From NCBI RefSeq assembly GCF_014873945.1, contig NZ_JADBEC010000001.1, positions 3,923,001 through 3,987,000 of the forward strand: a stretch of DNA of 64,000 nucleotides. Reading direction: 5' to 3'. The notes beneath the pieces were generated by a model. The model had not been told where the DNA came from. It saw nothing but the letters and a program-made list of their open reading frames with translations, and ran no database searches. The translations under genes and the position numbers were made by a program. Shown one piece after another: positions 43,401 to 54,578 of this stretch (position 1 is the first letter of the stretch; each line of letters starts with the position of its first letter). Source of the stretch: Rhizobium viscosum. GTDB taxonomy: Bacteria > Pseudomonadota > Alphaproteobacteria > Rhizobiales > Rhizobiaceae.

Positions 43401-45762
43401 AGGGCCGAACAGCGTGCCTAACGCCGGCGACGACAGCGGCCTGACGATTTCGCGCAACGGCACGCTGACGGTCTCCATCGCCACGCTTCTCGCCAACGAT
43501 ACCGATGCCAATGGCGATGCGCTGACGATCAGCGCCGTCGGCAATGCGCTGAACGGCACGGTGACCCTCAACAAGCAGGCCGGCACCATTACCTTCACGC
43601 CCAATGCCAATTATGCCGGCCCGGCAAGTTTCAGCTACACGCTGTCGGATGGGCGCGGGGGCACCGACCAGGCCAATGTCAGCCTCACCGTCGATCCGGG
43701 TCCTGCCGGCCAGAGCCTGTTTACCGCCAATGAGGGGCCGACGGGCGGCAGCGTCCAGGAAAATTCGCCGCTCGAACTCGGCATGAAATTTTCGGCTTCG
43801 GCAAGCGGCACGATAACAGGCATCCGCTTCTACAAGGCGGCGGGCGATACGGGGCCGCATACCGGCTCGATCTGGTCGGCGAACGGCACGCTGCTTGCAA
43901 CAGTCAGCTTTATCGGTGAATCGGCGTCCGGCTGGCAGACGGCGGCATTCTCCAGCCCGCTGCAGATCTCGGCGGGCACGACCTATGTCGCCTCCTACCA
44001 CACGACCGGCAGCTATGTGGCGACATCGGGCTATTTCACCACGGCCCATACGAACGGCGCGCTGACGGGCCTTGCCGGCGCCAACGGCGTCTATTCCTAC
44101 GGATCGGGCACGACATTCCCGACGTCCAGCTACCAGTCGTCGAACTACTGGGTGGATGTCGTCTTCAATCAGTCGACATCAAATACGGCGCCGGTCGCCG
44201 CCAATGACAATGGCTATACGACCTATTCCAACACGGCGCTGTCGATTGCCGCAGCAAGTCTGCTGGCAAACGATACCGATGCGGATGGCGATCCGCTCTC
44301 GATCACCGGCGCAAGCGGCGGGGTCAACGGCACGGTCACGTTCAACAGCCAGACCAACACCGTCACCTTCACGCCCAACTCCGGCTATACGGGTGTCGCA
44401 AGCTTCACCTATTCGATCGCGGACGGGCATGGCGGCACGTCGTCGGCCACCGTGAACCTCACGGTCAATTCGCAGCCGGGCGGTGGTACGACCACGAGCC
44501 TGTTCACCGGCGCCGACACGTCGGGGGTCACCGCCGCCAATGACCCCAACGCGGTCGAGCTCGGCGTCAAGTTCATCGCTTCGGCCAATGGCCAGATCAC
44601 CGGGCTCACCTATTACAAGAGCGCCCAGGATACCGGCACGCATGTCGGCTCGCTCTGGACCGCGAGCGGCCAGCTGCTCGGCCAGGCGACCTTCATCAAC
44701 GAGACGGCGAGCGGCTGGCAGACGGTTTCCTTCTCGCAGCCGATCAACATCACCGCCGGCACCACCTATGTGGCGAGCTACCATTCCAACGGCTTCTACT
44801 CGGCAACGGCCAATTACTTCACGACGGACCATACGAGCGGCGCGCTGACGGCGCCGGCAAGTTCGGTCAGCGGCGGCAACGGCGTCTATGCCTATGGCAG
44901 CGGCAGCCTGTTCCCGACCTCCTCCTACAATGCCAGCAATTACTGGGTGGACGTGCTCTATAAGCAGGGCGCGCAGAACACGGCGCCGGTCGCCGCCAAT
45001 GACAGCGGCTTTACGACCAATACCGGCACGCCGCTCACCATCCAGGCATCGGCGCTCACTGCCAATGACAGCGATGCCGATGGCAATACGATCTCGATCA
45101 CCGGTGTCAGCGGTGCGGTCAACGGCACGGTTTCCTTCGACGCCCAAGCGCAGACCGTCACCTTCACGCCGACATCAGGGTATTCGGGGCCGGCGAGCTT
45201 CAGCTATGCCATTGCCGACGGTCAGGGCGGCACGGCATCAGCTGAAGTTTCGCTCGCTGTCAACAACCCGGCCGCAGGACCGGAGCAGAACCTCTTTGCG
45301 GCAAACGCGACGCCCTCGGTCGTCTCGGTCGCCGACAACCAGCCGGTCAATCTCGGCATGAAATTCCAGGCCGATACGGCAGGCTGGATCACCTCCATCC
45401 GCTTCTACAAGGGCGCCGACAATACGGGACCGCACAGCGGCTATCTGTGGACGGCTTCGGGCACTCTGCTCGGCAGCGTCACCTTCAACAACGAGACGGC
45501 GAGCGGCTGGCAGACCGCGCAGCTTTCCCAGCAGATCGCCATTACCGCGGATACGACCTACGTCGTTTCCTATTCGACCAATGGCAACTATTCGGCGACC
45601 GGCAACTACTTCGCCAGCGACGTGACCAACGGCGACCTGAAGGCACCCGCCGGCAATAACGGCGTCTATGCCTACGGATCGGGCGGGCTGTTCCCGACGA
45701 GCAGCTACAACAGCACGAACTACTATGTGGATGTGGGATTCAAACCGCAACTCGCGGCCTAA
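40447..45762 (+). CDS. Giant secreted multidomain protein: DMFase-like, Ig-like, DUF4082 and cadherin-like repeats
   Basis: 1771 residues, no Sec signal, as for type I cargo. Residues 1-215 are Ser/Thr/Pro-rich low complexity with poly-Thr runs. Residues about 218-733 resemble the beta subunit of N,N-dimethylformamidase (ISEWGLVGDGNGTIQGFATE, YRIDIYRMGYYGG, SVGHDEYWS). Residues about 735-830 are an Ig-like domain. After that, DUF4082 domains (about 831-985, 1088-1241, 1350-1505, 1613-1771; each with GIRFYK-type, SGWQT and GTTYVASYH motifs) alternate with three cadherin/VCBS-like domains (about 988-1085, 1245-1343, 1511-1606; LLANDTDADGD motifs). A cell-surface or released adhesin/enzyme is likely. 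A HlyB/HlyD pair lies downstream and is the probable exporter. Confidence 0.9.
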   Translation: MRRIRVSSLEYLSIYGGALSICRVPSAWSAVLGTATVVSSTSTDGSLSFANQGSFTDPGGAVVPSSFTGSITQPSASISSGGMQTASLPPTAISAPSGDGGAQDTSTKTAALLPALQTTTTTTTTTIEQTVLGPDPYQEAASLPPAPTLTGITSDTGTTTTTTSPPDPAAGSGAASLLLQTSIASISVEPSQEVSAETPVGSVALTAPAATAAAPTLNKIALENLKQGNPISEWGLVGDGNGTIQGFATEISTNIGQTVDFKIATDSTHYRIDIYRMGYYGGMGARKVDSIEKSLTTAQIQPHPIVDMSLGLIDCGNWSVSASWQIPGDAVSGVYFAKLVREDGTEDASIIPFVVRDDASTSNIVFQTSDTTWQAYNAWGGASLYYGEVPVDPADMIGYLPPNCSCGLTAIGRASAVSYNRPIITNTSPIGGSHDYIFGVESSAISWLEQNGYDVSYISGVDATRSGSLLLNHDAYLSVGHDEYWSAEQRANVEAARDAGVNLAFWSGNECYWKVRWESSIDGSGQAYRTMVCYKETWGSSTDPSNVGTGTWRDPRYADPGQEPENSLTGTMFQVDSYRQDTISIPYDYSNLRFWRNTEVSELNEGDTYNLVQNLLGYEWDSDVENGFRPDGLVNLSLSSISVETYLRDYGTTVGSAVATHSLTMYRAASGALVFGAGTVFWSWGLSDNHQGQTTSTDRNVQQAMVNMFADMGIQPTTLDASLILATQSTDLLKPTSSISSPIVGASFLEGQHVTITGTAQDFGGGIIAGVEVSTDGGQHWFKATGRESWSYNWVVQASGTYTIMSRAVDDSVNLETPAAGKQVTVTLPTTQGLWTLAEKPATEVAIDRDPVELGLRFQATTAGSVQGIRFYKGFYNIGEHVVSLWSSDGTLLATGVSTNESLSGWQTVMFSSPIQIAAGTTYVASYHSNGFYSVTDNYFGSTYASGALKAVDGGGVYAYSDNAGTFPGLSPGGSNYWVDVVFDAGPNSVPNAGDDSGLTISRNGTLTVSIATLLANDTDANGDALTISAVGNALNGTVTLNKQAGTITFTPNANYAGPASFSYTLSDGRGGTDQANVSLTVDPGPAGQSLFTANEGPTGGSVQENSPLELGMKFSASASGTITGIRFYKAAGDTGPHTGSIWSANGTLLATVSFIGESASGWQTAAFSSPLQISAGTTYVASYHTTGSYVATSGYFTTAHTNGALTGLAGANGVYSYGSGTTFPTSSYQSSNYWVDVVFNQSTSNTAPVAANDNGYTTYSNTALSIAAASLLANDTDADGDPLSITGASGGVNGTVTFNSQTNTVTFTPNSGYTGVASFTYSIADGHGGTSSATVNLTVNSQPGGGTTTSLFTGADTSGVTAANDPNAVELGVKFIASANGQITGLTYYKSAQDTGTHVGSLWTASGQLLGQATFINETASGWQTVSFSQPINITAGTTYVASYHSNGFYSATANYFTTDHTSGALTAPASSVSGGNGVYAYGSGSLFPTSSYNASNYWVDVLYKQGAQNTAPVAANDSGFTTNTGTPLTIQASALTANDSDADGNTISITGVSGAVNGTVSFDAQAQTVTFTPTSGYSGPASFSYAIADGQGGTASAEVSLAVNNPAAGPEQNLFAANATPSVVSVADNQPVNLGMKFQADTAGWITSIRFYKGADNTGPHSGYLWTASGTLLGSVTFNNETASGWQTAQLSQQIAITADTTYVVSYSTNGNYSATGNYFASDVTNGDLKAPAGNNGVYAYGSGGLFPTSSYNSTNYYVDVGFKPQLAA

Positions 45763-45809
45763 CGCCCGCGTGGATGTAAGACCAGCATCGTGTGTAAAGA
45801 GTGATATCG

Positions 45810-47042
45810 ATGATGCGTGCAGACAACAGATTGCCGGTTACGGTTCTCGCCGGGTTTCTCGGCGCCGGCAAGACGACTGTCCTCAATCATGTACTTGATA
45901 ATCGTGAGGGTCGTCGCGTTGCTGTCATCGTCAACGATATGAGCGAGGTCAACATCGATGCGGATCTCGTGCGCGAAGGGGGTGCAGACCTTTCGCGCAC
46001 GGACGAGACGCTTGTGGAGCTCACCAACGGGTGCATCTGTTGCACGCTGCGGGACGATCTCCTGAGCGAGGTGCGGCGGCTGGCGGCTGCCGGTCGTTTC
46101 GACTACCTGCTGATCGAGGGCACCGGCATTGCCGAGCCGCTTCCGGTCGCAGCCACCTTTTCCTTCCGCGACGAGAGCGGGGCAGCCCTTTGCGACGTGG
46201 CGAGGCTCGACACGATGGTCTGCGTCGTCGATGCGGTCAATCTTCTCGCCGACTACCAGAGCGCCGAGTTCCTTGCCGATCGCGGCGAGCGGCGCGACGG
46301 GGACGATGAGCGCAAGCTCGTCGAACTCCTGGTCGAGCAGATCGAATTTGCCGATGTCGTCATCATCAACAAGGCCGGCGAGGTTCCGCCCGCAACGCTT
46401 GCCGAGGTTCGCCGGGTGATCGCGGCGCTCAATCCGGATGCCCGCGTCATCGAAGCGGTCTTCGGCCAGGTGCCGCTTTCCGCAATCATGGATACCGGCC
46501 TCTTCAGCGAGGCCAGGGCTGCCCGCCATCCGCTCTGGCACAAGGAGCTCTTCGGCTGGGGCAACCATGTGCCGGAGACCGAGGAATACGGCATTTCGAG
46601 CTTCGTCTATCGCAGCCGCAGGCCCTTTGATCCGGCGCGGCTTGCCCGCGTGCTCGAAGCGCCGCTTGCCGGCATCATCCGGGCGAAGGGGCATTTCTGG
46701 CTGGCGACGCGGCCGGACGAGATCGGCCTCTTGTCGATTGCCGGCACGCAATGCCGCATCGGCACCAGAGGCTTCTGGTGGGCCTCGGTGCCGCAGGCGC
46801 AGTGGCCGCGCCATCCGCAATTCCGCCAACTGATCGACAGGCACTGGGACGAGGTCTGGGGCGACCGCCGCCAGGAGCTGGTCTTCATCGGCTCCGGTTT
46901 CGACGAGGCGGCGATCCGCGCAGCACTCGACGATTGCCTGACCGGTCAGGAGACGGGTTTCGACCCGGAGAGCGCCATCGGCCTGCGCGATCCGTTTCCG
47001 GCCTGGCAGCACGATACGCATGCATCGGGCCGAAAAGTGTGA
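45810..47042 (+). CDS. CobW/G3E-family GTPase (metallochaperone-like)
   Basis: A 410-residue protein from ATG 45810. It has Walker A GFLGAGKTT (15-23), the metal site CICC (C75, C77, C78), EGTGIAEPLPVA, VVDAVNLL and a C-terminal CobW_C domain (GIIRAKGHFWLATRP). The G4 guanine motif reads NKAG instead of NKxD, so nucleotide preference may differ. G3E proteins deliver zinc or cobalt with GTP hydrolysis. Lies between the giant cargo gene and its exporter genes on the same strand; a role in secretion is not evident. No Zur-like box seen in the 47-bp gap before it. Confidence 0.92.
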   Translation: MMRADNRLPVTVLAGFLGAGKTTVLNHVLDNREGRRVAVIVNDMSEVNIDADLVREGGADLSRTDETLVELTNGCICCTLRDDLLSEVRRLAAAGRFDYLLIEGTGIAEPLPVAATFSFRDESGAALCDVARLDTMVCVVDAVNLLADYQSAEFLADRGERRDGDDERKLVELLVEQIEFADVVIINKAGEVPPATLAEVRRVIAALNPDARVIEAVFGQVPLSAIMDTGLFSEARAARHPLWHKELFGWGNHVPETEEYGISSFVYRSRRPFDPARLARVLEAPLAGIIRAKGHFWLATRPDEIGLLSIAGTQCRIGTRGFWWASVPQAQWPRHPQFRQLIDRHWDEVWGDRRQELVFIGSGFDEAAIRAALDDCLTGQETGFDPESAIGLRDPFPAWQHDTHASGRKV

Positions 47043-47093
47043 AGCGGCTTCCAGCCAACAGGTTTTAACGTCAATCCAGAGGGAGAGAGAACA

Positions 47094-47402
47094 ATGAGCA
47101 GCGAACTTTATGCAGATGGCATCGGCGAAATCACCATCACCGGCACGATCGTGCGCATCGACCTGATGTCGCTGTCGGCGACCGACCGCGATGCCAACAA
47201 CAATCCGAAGCCGGTCTTCCGCCAGCGCATCATCATGCCGGTCGACGCCTTCGCCAATGCGGTCGATCTCATGCAGAAGGCGCTTGGCGGCCTCGTTGAA
47301 GCCGGCGCGGTTCGCCGCATCGGCGACATGTCGGCTGCCGCGGCCGCCGATATTCAGGCGGCGCAGGGCAGCGCTTCGAACGCCTCGCCGAACTTCAACT
47401 GA
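47094..47402 (+). CDS. Small conserved-looking hypothetical protein in a secretion locus
   Basis: A 102-residue protein with the ribosome site AGAGGGAGAGA ahead. It begins with beta strands (ADGIGEITITGTIVRIDLMS), then PKPVFRQRIIMPVDAFANAV and a helix (VDLMQKALGGLVEAGAVRR), with an Ala/Asn-rich tail. No known motif. Its place 40 bp before the exporter gene suggests an accessory of secretion or a regulator of surface attachment. Confidence 0.7.
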   Translation: MSSELYADGIGEITITGTIVRIDLMSLSATDRDANNNPKPVFRQRIIMPVDAFANAVDLMQKALGGLVEAGAVRRIGDMSAAAAADIQAAQGSASNASPNFN

Positions 47403-47441
47403 CAGTCATAGAGCCTCGGTCTCTTTTGTTTCGGGTGGGCC

Positions 47442-49582
<2,141 letters not shown>

Positions 49583-49586
<4 letters not shown>

Positions 49587-51034
49587 ACGCCCATGTCAGA
49601 AAATCCGACGAAAACATGCCCGTCCCTTCAGAGAAGGGGCCATCGGAACAGGGCCGGTCCGGCAAGGGCAGGGAGCTTGTCGCCCGGCCGCCGCTGCCGC
49701 CAGCAATTGCCGAGTTCCAGTCCGACGCGGTGGAACTGGAAGAACGCGCGCCGCCGCGCGTTGCCCGCATGACGCTCTATTGCGTCACGGCGCTGCTGGC
49801 CGCAGCCATCACCTGGGCTTCCGTCTCCTCCATCGACGAGGTGGTGATTGCGCCCGGCAAGCTCGTCACCACGCAGCCGACCATCGTCGTGCAGCCGCTC
49901 GAAACCTCGATCATCCGCACGATCGACGTGAAGGCCGGCGAGGTGGTGCGTGCCGGCCAGACGCTGGCCACCCTCGATGCCACTTTCAGCCAGGCCGATG
50001 TCGGGCAGCTGAAGGCGAAGTTTTCCGCCCTCGACGCCCAGGTGAAGCGGCTGGAGGCGGAGCTGACCGGCGAGGATTATTCCAAGATCGCCGGCAATAC
50101 GCCGGACGAGCAACTGCAGGTGCAGCTCTTCGGCCAGCGGCGGGCCTTCTACATGGCGCAGCTGCAGAATTTCGAGCAGCAGATTGCCGGACAATCCTCG
50201 GTGATTGCGGCAAACCGCAATCAGGAGGCCGTGCTCAACGACCGGCGAGACAACCTCTCGCAGATCGAGGCGACGCGAAAGAAGCTCTATGACAAGGAAA
50301 GCGGCTCGCTCTTGACCATGCTCGGCTCGCGCGACGCCCGCCTCGATGTCGAGGCCGATATCACCGCCGTGCGCGGCAAGGCCGATGAGGCTGCCCATGC
50401 CTATGCGAAACTGCGCGCCGACCGCCAGGCCTTCGTCGAGGATTTCCGCCGCGCCGCGATGGAACAGCTCGTCGACCTGCGCAGCCAGCGCGACATGGCC
50501 GGCGAAGAACAGAAGAAGATGGAGCTGCGCCGCAACATGGTGGCGCTCACCGCGCCCGCCGATGCCGTCGTGCTCGATCTCGCCCAGCGCTCGGTCGGCT
50601 CCGTCGTGCGCGAGGCCGAGCCTGTCGTGACACTGGTGCCGATCAACGTGCCGCTCGAAGCCGAAGTCTCGATCAACACCCGCGATATCGGCCGCATCGC
50701 CGTCGGCAAGGAAGCCCGCATCAAGCTCGATGCCTATCCCTTCCAGAAATACGGCACGGCCTCGGGCGAGGTGCGCACGATCAGCCAGGACACGTTCCTG
50801 ACCGGCCAGCAGCAGGACCCGAACGCCACTAGCGCCCAGCCGCCGGCGGCACCCTTCTTCAAGGCGCGCATCCTGCTTGCCGATACCAGGCTGAACGTCT
50901 CCGACGTGCCGGTACGGCTGCTGCCGGGCATGACCGTCTCGACGGAAATCAAGGTCGGGAACCGGACGGTGATGTCCTATTTCCTCTACCCGCTCCTGCG
51001 CGGGCTGGACGACGCGATCCGCGAACCAAACTGA
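49583..51034 (+). CDS. Type I secretion membrane fusion protein (HlyD-like)
   Basis: A 483-residue adaptor with a cytoplasmic N-terminus, one span (about 64-84, YCVTALLAAAITWASVSSID), lipoyl half APGKLVTTQPTIVVQPLETS, coiled-coil hairpin (about 130-320), second half ALTAPADAVVLDLAQRSVGS and beta barrel; it ends MSYFLYPLLRGLDDAIREPN as usual. Works with the preceding ABC protein and an outer-membrane channel encoded elsewhere. Confidence 0.95.
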
Positions 51035-51071
51035 GAGGTCCGCCGGCGGTGCAGGCGAGGGGCCTCCTGCA

Positions 51072-51133
51072 CGCCATGGGATGGGGGCGCGCCGCCGCTC
51101 ACGGCGCTGCCCCCAAACCTGTTTTGGGGGTGG
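51072..51133. repeat. Left direct repeat flanking the deaminase-Argonaute operon
   Basis: About 62 bp beginning CGCCATGGGATGGGGGCGCG and ending CCTGTTTTGGGGGTGG. A similar copy in the same orientation occurs at 56373-56436, on the other side of the two defence genes. Confidence 0.75.
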
Positions 51134-51173
51134 ATGTCGCCCCAAACTCCCGCAGCGATCGCGCGGGCGAAAT

Positions 51174-54100
51174 CTAAATGTAATGTCTGAATGGGAGAGG
51201 CGGGATTTCTCTATCCCCAGTCGCCATCAAAACATCTCCAATCGCGTCGGCAAATCTCATCGTCACCGGAAAGCCGTCTGCAAAAATGGCCGAATTAAAG
51301 TTCATTTTAGTCAGGGTCATTATGTCGCTGAGCACTGTTTTAATCTCTGCGGATGACTGACCACATAGTTCGATACGAAGTGGATTAGGGGTTTCTCTAC
51401 CCTGGTAGGTACCCAGATATGGGATATACCCTGATGTCCAGAGAAACGCCAGACGAGGGCTAACAATCAAAGCAGTCCCACGCCGGACAGGGATGTCCCG
51501 ATAGGTAAACAGCTTGAGGTCGCTGCTTCTCGTGATCCGCACTCCCGTGACGCTGGTCCCTTGCGGTACAGCAGCTGCAAACCCACGAAGCTCATCTTGG
51601 CTGAAATAGGTCCGACCATGGATGAACACCTCGCGCGGATAAGAACCATGTTCGGCCTGGTACGAAGCCAAGGCCTTCTGAACAAGGTTCGCCGCCTCCT
51701 TTTCGGAAAGGTGAAACTGCTTGGTGTCAGGCGAGTACCAAGGACCCATCGCGCCCTTGAAAACGATGCCATCCCCAGATTCCAAGAACAATTGGGCACC
51801 GCAACAAGCATTGCTATCTCTTCGCGCGGGGTCTTGCTTGAACACCATACCGACATAGCAGACGCCCTCACGCGCCGTTGAAACTCGCCATGGCCGACCT
51901 CCCGCCTTGAAGAAACTCGCCGCCGCGATGTTCCAGCTCACATCCAATGGCGCTTGCATCCGTCTATGGCCGAACTGGTCGTCGTCTTCAAAATCGTCTT
52001 CATCTTCGTCCATGACAGGAACCGAGGGCGTTGGCTCACTGAGAGTCTGAATGATCGACGACTCTCTAAAAAGCTGAGTTACGGCCTTCAGGCCCAACAA
52101 GCGGTTCTTTAGCTGGTGATGAAAATCCGTATGATAGGAGAAAATCTCGGCTGCAGCGTTGTCTTCCTCAAATAGTGAGGGGCTGGCTTTGGTGAATCGC
52201 GTTGCCGCTCGCTTTGACAGAAGCAGTGCAGGAGGATTCGCCTTTGCAAGCGGCACTCGTGAATTTGGTCGACCGAGCAGGAAAATCTCCTCAGGAATGA
52301 CTACGAACCAAATGTCCACCAGAGCGTCATCTTCCACAACTGCCTTGTGAATCTCGGTGACAACGAGGTCCACAGCCTTCGACACCGCCTCATGACGCTC
52401 TGAAATGCGAATGGCGTTTAGGAGGTCGGTGCGTGATATTGGACGCGCCGCGACGGGCTCCTTCAACCAAGTCGCGCTAAAGACTGCGTCAAAACCAAGA
52501 AACGGAACTTGGCGTGGGCCGCCTGCGTCAGACGGCAACACTGGAGAAGCAAAACGGGCGCACCATTTCTTGAACAATTCGATGCCTTCGGGTGCTCCCA
52601 CTACACCAACCCTCACCTCCCTCGGGTTACGGGTGAATTCGACTGGACCAAAAAGCATTAATCCTTCGCGAGGGTCAAAAGACCGCTGGCTTTGACCGAC
52701 AACCACTGCTGGCTCATCAATTGAATGAATCGCCGAGGATTTCGAGCGCAAATCATGAACTGTCATGGTGGCCCCAATCTCAATGGATTGGAGAGGTGAA
52801 ACGGGCAGCGTTAACCTGCCTGCGCTATTGGCCATATTGGTCAACATCGCGTTGAGCAAATCCCTCCAGCGGTCATTCCACCAGCTCTTGCAAAATCCTC
52901 TACGCAGTGAATGCTGCTTGGCTGTCGAAGCTATCGGGTCCAAACCATTTTCAGTAAAAACGACATGAGGTTTAACGCGCACGGATTGATCGCCGATGTT
53001 CGGGACGATCTCAATTCCGAAGTGCCAGTAGACCCGGCGTTTTTGGCTGCGCCCAACCAAGGCCTTTCGCCGTGACCTCGATTTGTGATCAAGGAAGCGG
53101 ACCTCGTTCTTTTCCACGAAGCCATTCTTCTCAAACCAACATATTCGCCCTGAAGACAATTCATGCTTCTGCATTCCGCGTGAGGCACAAAATTCGTTCC
53201 ACGCCTGTTTTAGGATGTGCGTTAGCGCCCTACGACTTTCTTGGGTCGTCGTCCCCAGCATGCCGAGAGCCGAACCATCAATCACGGCGTCTGTTGTGGC
53301 GGCAGAATGCTGCACTGCCTGGACTCCAGGAATCATCGTAGTTAGTTCGGAGGGGCTGGCGAAACAAAGCTCACCTTTACCGACAGCTGAGGTCGCTAAA
53401 AATGGACGAACGTCGAGACTAGGCTTCTCAGATTTTGTAATCTTGTAAATTGCAGGTGGCCATCGTGTGATGGACAGCTTATTCTCCACTAGGAGGTCGT
53501 CCTTGGACGATCCTTGGTCGCCAACTCCGCTGGGAAGCGTCTTTCTCCATTTTGAAAGCGAAGCCTGAACCTCTCCCCGTTGCCTTGGGACCCCAAGCTT
53601 ATCGAGCGAAACTAGGAGCTTCCCCAAAGCTTCACCAAGGTTCTTTGCGCCGTCGATAACATTTTTTCGGGCCAAGTTCGCACGAATATTTGCGAACGGT
53701 AGATCGTCGATTCTGATCGGAATCACAAAGTTTGCTAGTTTGCGCTGCCGTTCGACCAAAATGGCGAGATTGACCTCATCCAGAACACCTTGTTTCTCGT
53801 GGCCCGCTTTAGAAAGCAATACGACCACACACGCTGATCGCTCGCGAATAACGTGTTCAATGCTGTCCCAAAAATATTCGCCACCGATTAGCCGTGTGAC
53901 ATCCGACCAAATTTCATATCCTTCCGCAGCCAGCCGGGCACCCAGCCAGAGTGCGATGTTGTTGTCCTCTGGATTCGCATGACTGATGAATATGGTTCGT
54001 TTCTCAGGTGATGAATTGGCAGGCTGGCCCGCCTTTCCATCCCAAATGAAGACGTCCCAGCCGGTCTTGGTCTGGTTAGGAAGCAGCGCGGCCATTTCGT

Positions 54101-54578
54101 CGATGTAGCGCTCCTCAAGCTGTTCATCGTCAGCGAAGAAAACCACCGGACCTTCGAGAAGCTCTTTTCCGGACACGAAAAGATCCAATATCTTTGGCAC
54201 GAGCAGGCCTGGATTAAGTGCGGGATCACGAGCAGATTTTGCGTTAATTGCTCCCGACACGTCGAAATACCGAATTTTGTAAGAGTCAAACAAAGCGAAT
54301 ATGGTTCGTCGAGTAAGACCGCCCTTTGCGAAGCTCGGCGACTTCCGCAGATCGAAAATGTATCTAGGCTTCACATTCTCCAGAAACTGCTTGAATGTGG
54401 ATGCTGGCATTTCTGACGCCAACACGAAGCCTAGCGTAACCGTAGAAGCATCGGAAAATAATGACGCTTGTACCGCCGATTGCGCATTCGACTTGATTAC
54501 AGGATCGGACTTCCCATCCGCTGAGTTTGCGAAATCGACCAGTCTCAGGTGTCCAGCACGGCGCTTAAAGTCACTCAA
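51174..54578 (-). CDS. Single-chain TIR-APAZ-short Argonaute with N-terminal DUF488-like domain
   Basis: 1134 residues. About 45-190: a DUF488-like fold (TLGFVLASEMPASTFKQFLE, YIFDLRKSPSFAKGG), tentative. About 193-330: TIR domain (RTIFISHANPEDNNIALWLG, GYEIWSDV, GGEYFWDSIEHVI, VVVLLSKAG), the NADase type of SPARTA systems. About 370-630: APAZ-like region (VKPHVVFTENG, CKSWWNDRWRDLL). About 633-830: DPREGLMLFGPVEF start of short pAgo and MID with HQLKNRLL. About 885-1134: PIWI (YVGMVFKQDPARRD, FLESGDGIVFKGAMGPWY, MRFADAIGDVLMATG) lacking the catalytic DEDx residues, so guide-directed binding without slicing. In known SPARTA the TIR-APAZ and Argonaute are separate chains. Starts by ATGA overlap with the deaminase gene. 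Confidence 0.9.
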   Translation of the reverse strand: MSDFKRRAGHLRLVDFANSADGKSDPVIKSNAQSAVQASLFSDASTVTLGFVLASEMPASTFKQFLENVKPRYIFDLRKSPSFAKGGLTRRTIFALFDSYKIRYFDVSGAINAKSARDPALNPGLLVPKILDLFVSGKELLEGPVVFFADDEQLEERYIDEMAALLPNQTKTGWDVFIWDGKAGQPANSSPEKRTIFISHANPEDNNIALWLGARLAAEGYEIWSDVTRLIGGEYFWDSIEHVIRERSACVVVLLSKAGHEKQGVLDEVNLAILVERQRKLANFVIPIRIDDLPFANIRANLARKNVIDGAKNLGEALGKLLVSLDKLGVPRQRGEVQASLSKWRKTLPSGVGDQGSSKDDLLVENKLSITRWPPAIYKITKSEKPSLDVRPFLATSAVGKGELCFASPSELTTMIPGVQAVQHSAATTDAVIDGSALGMLGTTTQESRRALTHILKQAWNEFCASRGMQKHELSSGRICWFEKNGFVEKNEVRFLDHKSRSRRKALVGRSQKRRVYWHFGIEIVPNIGDQSVRVKPHVVFTENGLDPIASTAKQHSLRRGFCKSWWNDRWRDLLNAMLTNMANSAGRLTLPVSPLQSIEIGATMTVHDLRSKSSAIHSIDEPAVVVGQSQRSFDPREGLMLFGPVEFTRNPREVRVGVVGAPEGIELFKKWCARFASPVLPSDAGGPRQVPFLGFDAVFSATWLKEPVAARPISRTDLLNAIRISERHEAVSKAVDLVVTEIHKAVVEDDALVDIWFVVIPEEIFLLGRPNSRVPLAKANPPALLLSKRAATRFTKASPSLFEEDNAAAEIFSYHTDFHHQLKNRLLGLKAVTQLFRESSIIQTLSEPTPSVPVMDEDEDDFEDDDQFGHRRMQAPLDVSWNIAAASFFKAGGRPWRVSTAREGVCYVGMVFKQDPARRDSNACCGAQLFLESGDGIVFKGAMGPWYSPDTKQFHLSEKEAANLVQKALASYQAEHGSYPREVFIHGRTYFSQDELRGFAAAVPQGTSVTGVRITRSSDLKLFTYRDIPVRRGTALIVSPRLAFLWTSGYIPYLGTYQGRETPNPLRIELCGQSSAEIKTVLSDIMTLTKMNFNSAIFADGFPVTMRFADAIGDVLMATGDREIPPLPFRHYI

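Noticed and set aside
42277..44049. 590-codon open frame on the minus strand
   Set aside because: It is antisense to the DUF4082/cadherin repeats of the giant protein. The Arg/Ala/Asp-rich composition is that of the complement of GC-rich coding DNA, and no domain is visible.
51174..54578. An active, DNA-cutting prokaryotic Argonaute
   Set aside because: The catalytic Asp/Glu positions in PIWI are absent (YVGMVFK and VFIHGR in their places).
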